Positions 49,867-58,876 of a stretch of 64,000 nt of DNA are shown one piece after another. The translations under genes were made by a program, and so were the position numbers. The notes below the pieces were generated by a model, which was given only the letters and a program-made list of their open reading frames with translations, ran no database searches and was not told the DNA's origin. The stretch is from NCBI RefSeq assembly GCF_020595095.1, contig NZ_JAJDOP010000001.1:310001-374000 (forward strand). The letters run 5' to 3'. Every line of letters starts with the position of its first letter. Position 1 is the stretch's first letter. The DNA is from Microvirga rosea. GTDB lineage: Bacteria; Pseudomonadota; Alphaproteobacteria; Rhizobiales; Beijerinckiaceae.

Positions 49867-51390
49867 TTAAGGCTTTTTCGTCAGGAGCGCGAGATCCCGC
49901 CCTGTCACGGCGCCGAACAGCCATGCGGCTGCCGCATAAAACGCAAGGCCGCCCAGACAAAGGACAGCCAGGCCGGGAATCCGCGGCTCCGGCATCAGGT
50001 AGCGCAGACCGGCGAGGAAAAGCCCCATCGCGATCGTCGCAAGGCCGATTCCGGCGATCTTGCCCATGATCTCGCGGTCCAGCCGCCAGAGCCCGGCGCG
50101 ACGCAGGAGAAATACCATCGCGCCGGCATGCGCGAGGCAGCCGAGGCTGATCCCGAGGGCGATCCCGCCCATGCCGAACAGAACGCCAAGGAGCGCAGCC
50201 CCGCCGATCGTCACCACGATGCCGGCCACGGCCGCAAGAAGCGTTCCGCGCAGGGAGCCCCGCGCGAACAGGGTCTGGCTGAGAACTTTCCCGGCCGTCG
50301 CAAACGGGAGGCCCGCGCTCAGGCCCATGAGCACGAGCGCCGTACCGCGGGCATCCTGCGGATCGAAAGCGCCGCGCTGGAACAGAACCGTGCTGATGGG
50401 CTCGGCCAGGATGACGAGGGCGGCGGCGGCGGGCAGGGCCAGAAACAGCGCGAGCGCGAGGGCGCGGTTCTGCGCCACCACCACCGCATCGGTCCCGCCG
50501 TCCCGGTGGCGGGAGGCGAGTTCCGGCAGGAGGACGCTGGCGGCCAGGGCCGCCATCAGCCCGAGGGGAAGCTGCATCACCCGTTCCGCGTAATAGAGCC
50601 AGGACACGCCGGAGGGCCAGAACGAGGCCACCTGGGTGCCGGCCAGGACGAAGAGCTGGACGGCACCGCTTGCCACGAGGGCCGGCAGTCCCGCCAGGAG
50701 CAGGCTCTTCAAGGCCGGAGACCAGACGGGACGGCGAAAGCGCACGGGCTTGTCCTCTCCCGAGGCAAGAGCCGCGGCGATCAGCCCGAGCTGCAGGAGC
50801 CCGGCGACGCTCGACGCAACGGAGAGCCAGGCCGCCTGCCGTTCCGGCGCGAGGGCCAGACCCTGGCTGATCGCCACGAGCGCGAGAATCAGGCCGCCAT
50901 TGACCACGAGCGGCGCGAAGGTCGCGGCCAGATAGCGGCGGCGGACGTTGAGAAAGGCGGCTCCGATCGACGCGAGCGTCACCCCGAATACCGCCGGAAA
51001 GGCGAGGCGGGTGTAAAGCGCGACCAGTTCGGGCACGCCGTCCTGTGACGCGAGGCCCGGCGCCACCAGAAGGCCGATCGCGCCCGCCCCGACCTCCACC
51101 ACCGCCACGATTCCCAGAAGCAGGCATCCGAACACGAGGGTGACGTTGCCCGCCATCGTGGCCGCCTCGTCCGGCTCCAGGCGCGTGAGGCTGGGGACCA
51201 GGGCGGGATTGAGGCCGCCTTCGGCGACGACCCGGCGCACCAGGTTCGGCAACCGGAAGGCCGCCAGAAAGGCATCCGCCACGGGGCCCGCCCCGAGCAC
51301 CTGCGCAAACAGGATATCCCGGACGAAGCCGAGAATCCGCGACGCGACAGCGCCGACGCCGACCAGGAGTGAGGAGCGCAAAAGCGACAT
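49867..51390 (-). CDS. murJ: Lipid II flippase MurJ
   Basis: Polytopic membrane protein (MviN/MurJ, about 14 helices) that flips lipid II to the periplasm, 507 aa. It begins MSLLRSSLLVGVGAVASRIL and GFVRDILFAQVLGAGPVADA, with conserved arginines of the central cavity, and FRLPNLVRRVVAEGGLNPAL near residue 46. Essential in most bacteria. Confidence 0.95.
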   Translation of the reverse strand: MSLLRSSLLVGVGAVASRILGFVRDILFAQVLGAGPVADAFLAAFRLPNLVRRVVAEGGLNPALVPSLTRLEPDEAATMAGNVTLVFGCLLLGIVAVVEVGAGAIGLLVAPGLASQDGVPELVALYTRLAFPAVFGVTLASIGAAFLNVRRRYLAATFAPLVVNGGLILALVAISQGLALAPERQAAWLSVASSVAGLLQLGLIAAALASGEDKPVRFRRPVWSPALKSLLLAGLPALVASGAVQLFVLAGTQVASFWPSGVSWLYYAERVMQLPLGLMAALAASVLLPELASRHRDGGTDAVVVAQNRALALALFLALPAAAALVILAEPISTVLFQRGAFDPQDARGTALVLMGLSAGLPFATAGKVLSQTLFARGSLRGTLLAAVAGIVVTIGGAALLGVLFGMGGIALGISLGCLAHAGAMVFLLRRAGLWRLDREIMGKIAGIGLATIAMGLFLAGLRYLMPEPRIPGLAVLCLGGLAFYAAAAWLFGAVTGRDLALLTKKP

Positions 51391-51464
51391 GGACGCCGCG
51401 CTTAGCCGTTCCTGGAGAAATTGTCTAAGCGCGATTGGGGAAATTCCGAGCCCGCCCCGGAGAT

Positions 51465-51529
51465 GCGCCCCGGAATGACAGCGGCGCTTCCGTCATTCCG
51501 GGGCGCCGAAGGCGAACCCGGAACCCATA
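51465..51529. repeat. Partial copy of the dispersed repeat upstream of murJ
   Basis: GCGCCCCGGAATGAC (51465-51479) and GTCATTCCGGGGCGC (51492-51506) form a perfect 15-bp inverted repeat with a 12-base loop, followed by an inner arm ACCCGGAACCCATA. The second half of the element is missing. The gap from 51391 to 51643 otherwise shows nothing clear. Confidence 0.75.
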
Positions 51530-51643
51530 GCCACTGGCGATGCAGGAGAAGGCGCACCGATTGCCGCCCGAGTCCTTGTGGACGGTTCCTTTTGGGCCTC
51601 GGCGGCGTTGTCCGTTCGGGTCAACCCGGACAGGACCGCTTCC

Positions 51644-52771
51644 ATGCGCGCAACAGACAAGCAGGTGATTTCCGCCCACGGTGGAGACTTGGGGCGCCGG
51701 GCTCCGGATGCCGGAACCCGGCGGATCGCGCGGCATATCGGTGCCGTCCTTCTGTGTCTGCTCGCCTTGTGGACGTTGCGGTCCTATCTGGCGGCCCTCG
51801 GATGGGCGGTGATCATCGCCCTGAGCGTCTGGCCGGTCTATGACCTGATGCGGATGCGCATCGGTGGCGGGCGTGTCGCCGCGCCGCTGCTCGCCACCTG
51901 CGGGCTCGCCGTGATTCTCGCGGTCCCGTTCGTCCTCGCCATGGTGTCGTTCGGCCGGGAGGCACAGACCCTCCTGCAATGGATCACCCATGCGCAGCAG
52001 AACGGGATCCCGGTGCCCGAATGGGTCCGCCATCTTCCGGTTCTCGGCCAGAACCTCGACACGTGGTGGCAGGCGCATTTGAGCCAGCCGCAATCCGCCG
52101 GGCAATGGCTGAACGGGCTCGACCCTGAGACGCTGACCGGATGGTCCAGGACTCTCGGCGGCGCCGCCCTGGCGCACCTGCTCCATGCGCTCATCTGCTT
52201 CATGGCCCTGTTTCTCCTGCTGCGCGACGGAGACCGGATCGGCGCACAGGTTCTCGACTTGACGGACCGGTGGCTGGGAACGCCCGGCGAGCGCCTCGCC
52301 GAGAAGATGACGGTCGCGGTGCGGGGAACGGTGAACGGGACGGTTCTGGTCGCGGTCGGCGAGGGCATCCTCATCGGAATCGGCTTCGTGCTGGCCGGGG
52401 TTCCGCATGCGGTGCTCTTCGCCATCCTGACGATGGCTTTCGCCATGCTGCCGATGGGAGCCTGGTTCGCGTTCGGGGTCGCGGCCGCCGTGCTCCTGAT
52501 GGCCGGTGGATCGATCATCGCCGCCGCCGCCGTTTTCGGCTGGGGGGCGCTGGTCATGCTGGTGGGGGACAACGTGGTCCAGCCGGGCCTGATCGGCGGC
52601 GCCGCCCGGCTGCCGTTTCTCTGGGCCCTGGTCGGGATCCTGGGGGGCCTTGAAACCTTCGGGCTCATCGGCCTGTTTCTCGGACCGGTGATCATGGCGG
52701 CGCTCCTGACGATCTGGCGCAGCCAGGTCGGAACGCCGCGGGAGGCCGGGCTCTCCGTCGGGTCGGATTAA
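51644..52771 (+). CDS. AI-2E family transporter (YdiK/PerM-like)
   Basis: 375-aa inner-membrane protein with about eight helices and the family end GLIGLFLGPVIMAALLTIW. Other segments are HIGAVLLCLLALWTLRSYLA near residue 32 and HALICFMALFLLLRDGDR near residue 185. The family includes autoinducer-2 exporters and Na+/H+ antiporters, so the substrate is uncertain. ATG 51644 has GGACAGGA upstream. Its stop overlaps the convergent dsbA-like stop by three bases. Confidence 0.87.
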   Translation: MRATDKQVISAHGGDLGRRAPDAGTRRIARHIGAVLLCLLALWTLRSYLAALGWAVIIALSVWPVYDLMRMRIGGGRVAAPLLATCGLAVILAVPFVLAMVSFGREAQTLLQWITHAQQNGIPVPEWVRHLPVLGQNLDTWWQAHLSQPQSAGQWLNGLDPETLTGWSRTLGGAALAHLLHALICFMALFLLLRDGDRIGAQVLDLTDRWLGTPGERLAEKMTVAVRGTVNGTVLVAVGEGILIGIGFVLAGVPHAVLFAILTMAFAMLPMGAWFAFGVAAAVLLMAGGSIIAAAAVFGWGALVMLVGDNVVQPGLIGGAARLPFLWALVGILGGLETFGLIGLFLGPVIMAALLTIWRSQVGTPREAGLSVGSD

Positions 52772-53394
52772 GCGCGGGCTCGAACGATGGCGGCCCGCTT
52801 CTGGGCAAGGCTCATGCCGCCCACATAGCTCTCGGGCCCCACGAGATAGGACGGGGTTGCGACGAGGCCGAGGGAGTTGCCCAAGGTCAGGGCCTGCTTC
52901 ATCCACCCGATGGTCCGCTCGCTGTTCGCCGTCTCGGTCAGGCGGTCCCGGTCGCCGCCGAGGCGCTCCGCTTCCCCGAGGGCCCGGTTGCCGTCCACCG
53001 GCCCGCGAAGCCCGAACAGGGCCAGATGAAGAGGCAGATAACGTTCCGGCCCATACACCTGAAGATAGGCCAGGGCCGCCTTGGTGGCGGTCACGGACGG
53101 CAATCCCAGCACCGCGTAATTGACGAGGTAATAGGTCAGATCGGGCTCGGCCTTGAGCAGTTCCGGAAGATCCTGGGCGGACCGTTTGCAATAGGGGCAG
53201 TTGTAATCGAAATACTCGATCATGATCACGTCCCCATGGGCATGACCCAGACGGACCGCGGAGGGGAGATCGAGACTGTCCTCGAAAAGCTCCACCGGAA
53301 TGCGTTCCGGCTCCGGTGCCTTCTGGGCCAGCGCGGGCGAGGCGAGGCCGGACAGGGAAAGGCCGGCGAGAAGGGAACGGCGGGACAGAATCAT
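52768..53394 (-). CDS. DsbA-family periplasmic thiol:disulfide oxidoreductase (Com1/ScsC-like)
   Basis: 208-aa exported thioredoxin-fold protein. The leader MILSRRSLLAGLSLSGLAS has a twin arginine followed by a hydrophobic stretch ending ALAQ, suggesting Tat export. The active site is YFDYNCPYCKRSAQD near residue 64 (CPYC), and the cis-proline loop is VATPSYLVG near residue 179. It likely oxidises or isomerises cell-envelope proteins. Confidence 0.88.
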   Translation of the reverse strand: MILSRRSLLAGLSLSGLASPALAQKAPEPERIPVELFEDSLDLPSAVRLGHAHGDVIMIEYFDYNCPYCKRSAQDLPELLKAEPDLTYYLVNYAVLGLPSVTATKAALAYLQVYGPERYLPLHLALFGLRGPVDGNRALGEAERLGGDRDRLTETANSERTIGWMKQALTLGNSLGLVATPSYLVGPESYVGGMSLAQKRAAIVRARA

Positions 53395-53611
53395 GGCGGG
53401 CAAAGCTTTCGAATCGAGGCAGGCCGTCGTGCCGTCCGATGATGTCCGGAGCAAGGCCAAGCTCGCACGTCTCACGGGGTCGTGAACCCGAGCGGCAACG
53501 TCGGATGCGAGCATTTCAGGACGCGGCGGGTTTGGGCGGACGCGTGAAGATTCACACATTCTCACACAACAATCTGTTATATCGTGTGATAACTGTTGAA
53601 GGAGTCCGTCG

Positions 53612-54046
53612 TTGCCGCTTTCTGTTCTTCGAAAAGCAATCTTTGTCGTCTTTCTGAGCACGACGTCCATGGTCGCACAGGCAGGTACCGTTCCGCTTCT
53701 GCCGAGGGCGCAAAAGGTCTTCAAGAAGGCAGGTCCGACGGCACTGGCCGAAATCAAGAAAAACGGCATCGCAGGTCTCAACGGAACGCTGCAGGACTGC
53801 TACGGCCGCGCGGCGAAGCAACCGGATCTGAAAGCCGTTCAATATTGTTTCGCGATGCATGTGGCGGCCATGCGGTACGACATGGCAGTCATTCAATCCC
53901 TTGGAGGGCAGGGATCGTCCTCCGGCATGGACGTCTCCGATGCCGTCGAGATGGCGAGCCCGGCGTTTCACCATGTCGGTTACGCGGATGCGGGAGAAAT
54001 TCTGTCGATTCTGGAAAGCTGGATCGATGCTTTCCTCAAGGAGTGA
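53612..54046 (+). CDS. Secreted protein of unknown function
   Basis: 144-aa protein with a signal peptide (KAIFVVFLSTTSMVAQA, residues ~8-24). The mature part is alpha-helical: ALAEIKKNGIAGLNGTLQDC, two cysteines (QDCYGRA, VQYCFAM), and ESWIDAFLKE at the end. TTG start at 53612 has GGAG seven bases upstream. The upstream region is visibly AT-richer than its surroundings and holds TCACAC/GTGTGA inverted arms (53562-53589), hinting at transfer or specific regulation. Not recognised. Confidence 0.65.
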   Translation: MPLSVLRKAIFVVFLSTTSMVAQAGTVPLLPRAQKVFKKAGPTALAEIKKNGIAGLNGTLQDCYGRAAKQPDLKAVQYCFAMHVAAMRYDMAVIQSLGGQGSSSGMDVSDAVEMASPAFHHVGYADAGEILSILESWIDAFLKE

Positions 54047-54162
54047 TCGTCTGAGAGACTAATGCATCCCCTGAAAGATTCCTCCGCTTCTGAACGGGAA
54101 ACCCGCGACCGCATTGTCGAAGATAAGCAGATGCAGTCGTGGGATTTGCCAAGGGGTTTGCC

Positions 54163-54357
54163 ATGAGCGGCAAGAAGCAGGAAGACGATCTGGTCGATGC
54201 GGGCTCGGATTACTCGTTTCCGGCGAGCGATCCGCCCTCCTACATGGGCGGAACCGCCGTGGCGGGCCCGCCGCCCCACGATGGAACGGCCCGCGAACCC
54301 GTAAGCCACGAACTCACCCGTTCCGACGACGAAAAACCGGCCGAGAAAGCCCCTTAG
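54163..54357 (+). CDS. Small conserved protein (FPASDPPS motif), unknown function
   Basis: 64-aa hydrophilic protein containing DYSFPASDPPSYMGGTAV in the first half and a charged tail. Short alphaproteobacterial proteins with the FPASDPPS motif are widespread, with unknown role. AAGGGG precedes ATG 54163. It converges on fabI. Confidence 0.7.
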   Translation: MSGKKQEDDLVDAGSDYSFPASDPPSYMGGTAVAGPPPHDGTAREPVSHELTRSDDEKPAEKAP

Positions 54358-54382
54358 GGCGTGGGACGGTGGAAGCGCCCGA

Positions 54383-54404
54383 AGAGGCTTGGGTTCAAGC
54401 CTCT
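54383..54404. terminator. Hairpin at the fabI / small-protein convergent end
   Basis: Perfect 9-bp stem AGAGGCTTG / CAAGCCTCT with loop GGTT, overlapping the fabI stop codon. Flanked by TCTCC on + and by TTCGG on -, so a weak T run in each direction. Confidence 0.5.
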
Positions 54405-55225
54405 TCTCCTGTCACGCCCGCGGCGTCCTGCGCCTTCAGGACATCCGGACGCGGCATCGAGATGATGTTGTAGCCGGAATCCACGTAGTGGATTTCACCG
54501 GTGACGCCGGTCGACAGGTCGGACAGGAGATAAAGCGCGGAGCCGCCGATCTCCTCGATGGTCACGGTCCGGCGCAAGGGGGCATGCGCTTTCTGGTAGG
54601 TGAACATCAGCCGGGCGTCGGAGATGCCCGCGCCCGCGAGGGTTCGCACGGGACCCGCCGAGATGGCGTTGCACCGGATGCCCTTGGGGCCGAGATCGGC
54701 TGCGATATACCGCACGCTCGCCTCGAGGGCCGCCTTCGCCACGCCCATCACGTTGTAGTTGGGCATCACGCGGGTCGAGCCGCCATAGGTGAGGGTGAGA
54801 AGCGAACCGCCGTTCGTCATGCGCTTGGCGGCTCGCTGGGCGATCTCCGTGAAGGAGAAGCAGGAGATCACCATGGTGCGGGAGAAGTTTTCCCGGGTGG
54901 TGACGTCCACATAGGAGCCCTTGAGCTGGGACTTGTCCGAGAAGCCGATGGCGTGAACCACGAAATCGATGCCGTTCCAGCGCGCATCCAGGGTGTCGAA
55001 CGCCTTGTCGACGGAGCCGACGTCTTCCACGTCGCAGGACAGCACCAGATCGGAGCCGAGGGACTGGGCCAGCGGCGTCACGCGCTTGCCGAGCGCTTCG
55101 CCCTGATAGGTGAAGGCGAGGTCCGCCCCATGGGACGCCAGTGTCTTGGCAATGCCCCAGGCAATGGAATGATCGTTCGCGACGCCCATGATGAGGCCCC
55201 GCTTTCCTTGCATCAGACCGGTCAC
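54395..55225 (-). CDS. fabI: Enoyl-[acyl-carrier-protein] reductase [NADH]
   Basis: Last step of each fatty-acid elongation cycle, 276 aa. SDR-like NADH motif IMGVANDHSIAWGIAKTLA near the start. The active-site tyrosine and lysine are in NYNVMGVAKAALEAS (Y-x6-K). The GTG start at 55225 follows AGGGGGA and begins MTGLMQGKRGLIMG. It is the third gene of fabA-fabB-fabI. Confidence 0.95.
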   Translation of the reverse strand: MTGLMQGKRGLIMGVANDHSIAWGIAKTLASHGADLAFTYQGEALGKRVTPLAQSLGSDLVLSCDVEDVGSVDKAFDTLDARWNGIDFVVHAIGFSDKSQLKGSYVDVTTRENFSRTMVISCFSFTEIAQRAAKRMTNGGSLLTLTYGGSTRVMPNYNVMGVAKAALEASVRYIAADLGPKGIRCNAISAGPVRTLAGAGISDARLMFTYQKAHAPLRRTVTIEEIGGSALYLLSDLSTGVTGEIHYVDSGYNIISMPRPDVLKAQDAAGVTGEEA

Positions 55226-55388
55226 TCGGGTCCCCCTGTGCGTCGGCTCTAGGGTGCGATGCCGATCATCAAGGAACCGTGCATCGCGAGCCGTGATGGC
55301 CATACGGTTGAGCATATCCATGAGGGGTCCCGATTATTTGCCGGGTTTGGGACCTCGCACGGACATGTCTCAGTGGTGTGACGCTTGT

Positions 55389-56612
55389 TTAAGCGTTGTA
55401 GCGGCTGAACACCAGAGTCGCGTTGGTGCCGCCGAACCCGAAGGAATTGGACAGCACGGTGTCGATCTTGGCGTTGTCGATCCGGTTGCGCACGATCGGC
55501 ATGTCGGCGAAGGCGGGATCGAGCTCTTCGATATGGGCGCTTTCGCAGATGAAGCCGTTGTTCATCATCAGGAGGGAATAGATCGCCTCCTGCACCCCCG
55601 TCGCGCCGAGGGAGTGCCCGGTGAGCGACTTGGTGGCCGAGATCGGCGGGCACTTGTCGCCGGTGCCGAAAACTTCCCGAATCGCTTCGATTTCCTTGAG
55701 GTCGCCGACCGGGGTCGAAGTGGCGTGCGGGTTGATGTAGTCGACCGGGCCCTTCACTCCCTGAAGCGCCATGCGCATGCAGCGGACCGCGCCCTCGCCC
55801 GAGGGAGCCACCATGTCGTAGCCGTCGGACGTCGCGCCGTAGCCCACCACTTCGCCGTAGATGCGCGCGCCGCGCGCCTTGGCGCGCTCGAGCTCCTCGA
55901 GCACCAGAACGCCCGCGCCGCCGGCGATCACGAAACCGTCCCGGTTGATGTCATAGGCCCGGGAAGCCGTGGCCGGGGTGCCGTTGTACTTGGTCGACAT
56001 GGCGCCCATGGCGTCGAAGAGGGATGAGAGCGACCAGTCGAGATCCTCGCAGCCGCCCGCGAACATCACGTCCTGCTTGCCCATCTGGATCAGCTCATAG
56101 GCGTTGCCAATGCAGTGATTCGAGGTCGCGCAGGCCGAGGAGATGGAATAATTGACGCCCTTGATCTTGAACCAGGTGGCGAGCGTCGCGGACGCCGTGG
56201 AGGACATGGCCTTCGGCACCGCGAACGGTCCGATTCGCTTCGGGCCCTTGTCCCTTGTGATGTCGGCCGCTTCCACGATGGTGCGAGTGGACGGGCCGCC
56301 GGAGCCCATGACGATCCCGGTGCGCTCGTTTGAAATGTCGCCGTCCTCGAGCCCGGCATCGCGGATCGCCTGGTCCATGGCCACGTGGTTCCAGGCGGTT
56401 CCCTTGCCGTGGAAGCGCATGGCGCGCCGGTCGACGATCTCCTCGGGGTTCAGCGTCGGAGCGCCGTGGACCTGACACCGGAAGCCGTACTTCTCGTAGT
56501 CCTCGGCCTTGGCGATGCCGGATTTCGCTTCCCGCAAAGAGGCCAGCACCTCCTGCGTGGTGTTGCCGATGGACGAAACGATGCCCATTCCGGTGACGAC
56601 GACGCGCCTCAT
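55389..56612 (-). CDS. fabB: 3-oxoacyl-[acyl-carrier-protein] synthase I
   Basis: Condensing enzyme needed for unsaturated fatty-acid synthesis, 407 aa. Starts [17 protein letters not shown]. Catalytic Cys is in [16 protein letters not shown] near residue 163; the two histidines are in [11 protein letters not shown] and [11 protein letters not shown]. Pairing with fabA marks it as FabB rather than FabF. Confidence 0.96.
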   Translation of the reverse strand: MRRVVVTGMGIVSSIGNTTQEVLASLREAKSGIAKAEDYEKYGFRCQVHGAPTLNPEEIVDRRAMRFHGKGTAWNHVAMDQAIRDAGLEDGDISNERTGIVMGSGGPSTRTIVEAADITRDKGPKRIGPFAVPKAMSSTASATLATWFKIKGVNYSISSACATSNHCIGNAYELIQMGKQDVMFAGGCEDLDWSLSSLFDAMGAMSTKYNGTPATASRAYDINRDGFVIAGGAGVLVLEELERAKARGARIYGEVVGYGATSDGYDMVAPSGEGAVRCMRMALQGVKGPVDYINPHATSTPVGDLKEIEAIREVFGTGDKCPPISATKSLTGHSLGATGVQEAIYSLLMMNNGFICESAHIEELDPAFADMPIVRNRIDNAKIDTVLSNSFGFGGTNATLVFSRYNA

Positions 56613-56702
56613 AGCTACCTCTTCCAAAGAAAAGCCGGATCGAGTCCGATGGACCACAGGTAAGGTTGACCTTGCCGGTTCACAACCGTGGCCGGTGACC
56701 GG

Positions 56703-57221
56703 CTAGCCGCCGGCCGGCTCGGCCTGGAACAGCCCGACCCGGAGGTCCTTGGCCTCATAGATGCGGCGCCCGTCCGCTTCCAGCCATCCGTCGGCGATGC
56801 CGAGAACGAGCTTGGACCGGAAAACGCGCTTCAGGTCGACCCCGTAGACCACTTTCTTGACGGTCGGAAGGACCTGGTCGGAGAATTTCACCTCACCGAC
56901 GCCAAGGGCCCGGCCGCGGCCTGCCGATCCGGACCAGCCGAGAAAGAAGCCGACCATCTGCCACAGGGCATCGAGACCCAGGCAGCCCGGCATGACCGGA
57001 TCGCCCTTGAAGTGGCACGGGAAAAACCAGAGATCGGGCCTGACATCCAGCTCGGCCCGCACATGGCCTTTGCCATGCTCGCCGCCGTCCTCGCCGATGG
57101 AGGTGATGCGATCGAACATGAGCATCGGCGGCAGAGGCAGCTGCGCATTGCCAGGGCCGAACATTTCTCCACGCCCACAGGCGAGAAGTTCCTCGTAATT
57201 AAAGCTCGACGGGCGGTCCAT
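56703..57221 (-). CDS. fabA: 3-hydroxydecanoyl-[acyl-carrier-protein] dehydratase/isomerase
   Basis: Introduces the cis double bond at C10 in unsaturated fatty-acid synthesis, 172 aa as usual. Catalytic His is in [20 protein letters not shown] near residue 70 (the acid is Asp in GLD), with [19 protein letters not shown] near the start. ATG 57221 begins [12 protein letters not shown] like relatives; an in-frame ATG at 57242 would add seven residues. Divergent from irr. Confidence 0.94.
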   Translation of the reverse strand: MDRPSSFNYEELLACGRGEMFGPGNAQLPLPPMLMFDRITSIGEDGGEHGKGHVRAELDVRPDLWFFPCHFKGDPVMPGCLGLDALWQMVGFFLGWSGSAGRGRALGVGEVKFSDQVLPTVKKVVYGVDLKRVFRSKLVLGIADGWLEADGRRIYEAKDLRVGLFQAEPAGG

Positions 57222-57451
57222 GCCGGATGCCGATCCTTTCATCCCATGCCAAAGGTGGCCCCGCGACAGACCGGAGCCATGAAACGGGGCTCTGGTAGCA
57301 CAGGCTTGGGCGTCCATCAAAGGGACCTGAGCCGCAAGGGCAAAAACTTTACCTTGCAACCCCGGTCCTCGGCAGCCAGCCTTGCAGCCAGGGCCTCGCT
57401 TCCTTATGATTATCAGGATAGAAGCATCATTTCTTGCAATCAGTTCCGAAG

Positions 57452-57922
57452 ATGACCGATCCGTTATCCGCCTATATCGAGTCCACCACCGCTCCCGCGC
57501 ACCGGCGAGGCTGTCCGCTGTCCGAGCTGCGCGACAAGCTGCGGCGCGTGGGCCTGCGTCCCACCCGCCAGCGGGTGTCGCTGGGCTGGCTCCTGTTCGG
57601 AAAAGGCGATCGTCACATCACGGCCGAGGTGCTTTTCGAAGAGGCGACCCGGGCCCGGGTGCCGGTCTCCCTCGCCACCGTCTACAATACGCTGCACCAG
57701 TTCACCCAGGCCGGCCTCCTGCGCCAGCTCGCGGTCGACGGGGCCAAATCCTATTTCGACACCAATCCGACCGAGCATCACCATTTCTTCCTTGAGGACG
57801 AGGGCGAGCTGGTCGACATGCCGTCGACCGGGGTGAGCGTGGGCGATCTGCCGGCCCCGCCTCCCGGCATGGAGGTCGCCGGGGTCGAAGTGATCGTGCG
57901 CCTTCGCCGCAAAGCCGCCTAA
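57452..57922 (+). CDS. irr: Iron response regulator Irr (Fur family)
   Basis: 156-aa haem-regulated Fur-family factor, found mainly in Hyphomicrobiales, which represses haem synthesis and activates iron uptake under iron limitation. [22 protein letters not shown] and [20 protein letters not shown]. The haem-binding His cluster is in [22 protein letters not shown] 57452 begins [12 protein letters not shown]; a TTG at 57434 is an alternative. The irr-fabA divergent pair is common in this order. Confidence 0.92.
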   Translation: MTDPLSAYIESTTAPAHRRGCPLSELRDKLRRVGLRPTRQRVSLGWLLFGKGDRHITAEVLFEEATRARVPVSLATVYNTLHQFTQAGLLRQLAVDGAKSYFDTNPTEHHHFFLEDEGELVDMPSTGVSVGDLPAPPPGMEVAGVEVIVRLRRKAA

Positions 57923-57967
57923 AGACTTTTTCGCGCCGGATCGGAGCGGCCCTTCAGGTTTCCCCAC

Positions 57968-58846
57968 ATGCCGCTCGTCCACGTGTTTCTGGCCCTGATC
58001 GTCACCGTCATCTGGGGCCTCAGCTTCGTCGTCATCAAGCTCGGCGTCGGCACGACGCCGCCCCTGCTCCTGGCGTCCCTCCGGTTTTTCTTCGCGGCCC
58101 TGCCGGCGGTGTTCTTCATTCCGCGCCCCCAGACCAGCTGGCGGATCCTGGCCGGTTACGGGTTCTTCCTGGGAGTGGCGCAGTTCGGATTGCTGTTTGC
58201 CGCCATCGCGCTCGGCATGCCCGCCAGCCTCGCCTCCGTGGTGATGCAGGCCCAGGTCTTCTTCACGATCCTGTTCGCCGCGATCGCCATGGGCGAGAGG
58301 CCCGGCCCGCACCAGATCGTCGGTGGCCTGGTCGCGTGTTTCGGCCTCGTGCTCATCGCTTGGCCCCGTTTGTCGGGAGGCGGCGCGGGACCCTTCCTGA
58401 TGACCGTCGCGGCGGCCGCGGCCTGGGGCGTCGCCAACATCGTGTCCAAGAAAGCCGGACGCGTGGACATGCTCGGCTTCGTGGTATGGGCGAGCCTGAT
58501 TCCGCCATTGCCGCTTCTGGCCTTTTCCCTCATGCTCGATGGGCCCGACCGGGTCATGGCAGCCCTGTCGCACGTGAACGGCGGCACGGTGGGCGCCGTC
58601 GCCTATCTGGCCTATCCGACGACCATCTTCGCCTTCGCGGTGTGGAGCTTTCTCCTGTCGCGTTACCCGGCCGCAACGGTCACGCCCTTCGCGCTTCTGG
58701 TGCCGGTGGCGGGAATTCTCGGCTCGGCGCTCATCCTGGGGGAGACCATGCACCCGATCGAGGCGATCGGCGGCGCCGTCATCGTGCTGGGCCTGGCGGT
58801 CAATGTCTTCGGAATTCGCGTGATGCGCAGGCTGCGCGCCGTCTGA
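57968..58846 (+). CDS. EamA/DMT-superfamily transporter
   Basis: 292-aa protein with ten predicted membrane helices and two EamA repeats. The first starts LVHVFLALIVTVIWGLSFVV; the second includes GGAGPFLMTVAAAAAWGVAN near residue 140. Drug/metabolite exporters of this family often move amino acids; substrate unknown. It follows irr by 45 bases and precedes the cyclase by 30, possibly a loose transcript. Confidence 0.9.
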   Translation: MPLVHVFLALIVTVIWGLSFVVIKLGVGTTPPLLLASLRFFFAALPAVFFIPRPQTSWRILAGYGFFLGVAQFGLLFAAIALGMPASLASVVMQAQVFFTILFAAIAMGERPGPHQIVGGLVACFGLVLIAWPRLSGGGAGPFLMTVAAAAAWGVANIVSKKAGRVDMLGFVVWASLIPPLPLLAFSLMLDGPDRVMAALSHVNGGTVGAVAYLAYPTTIFAFAVWSFLLSRYPAATVTPFALLVPVAGILGSALILGETMHPIEAIGGAVIVLGLAVNVFGIRVMRRLRAV

Positions 58847-58876
58847 GGAACACCGGTTCTCGCCAAGGTGAAGATC

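Noticed and set aside
57416..57440. Irr iron-control element upstream of irr
   Set aside because: AGAA and TTCT half-sites are present but their spacing (7 bases) does not fit the ICE consensus.
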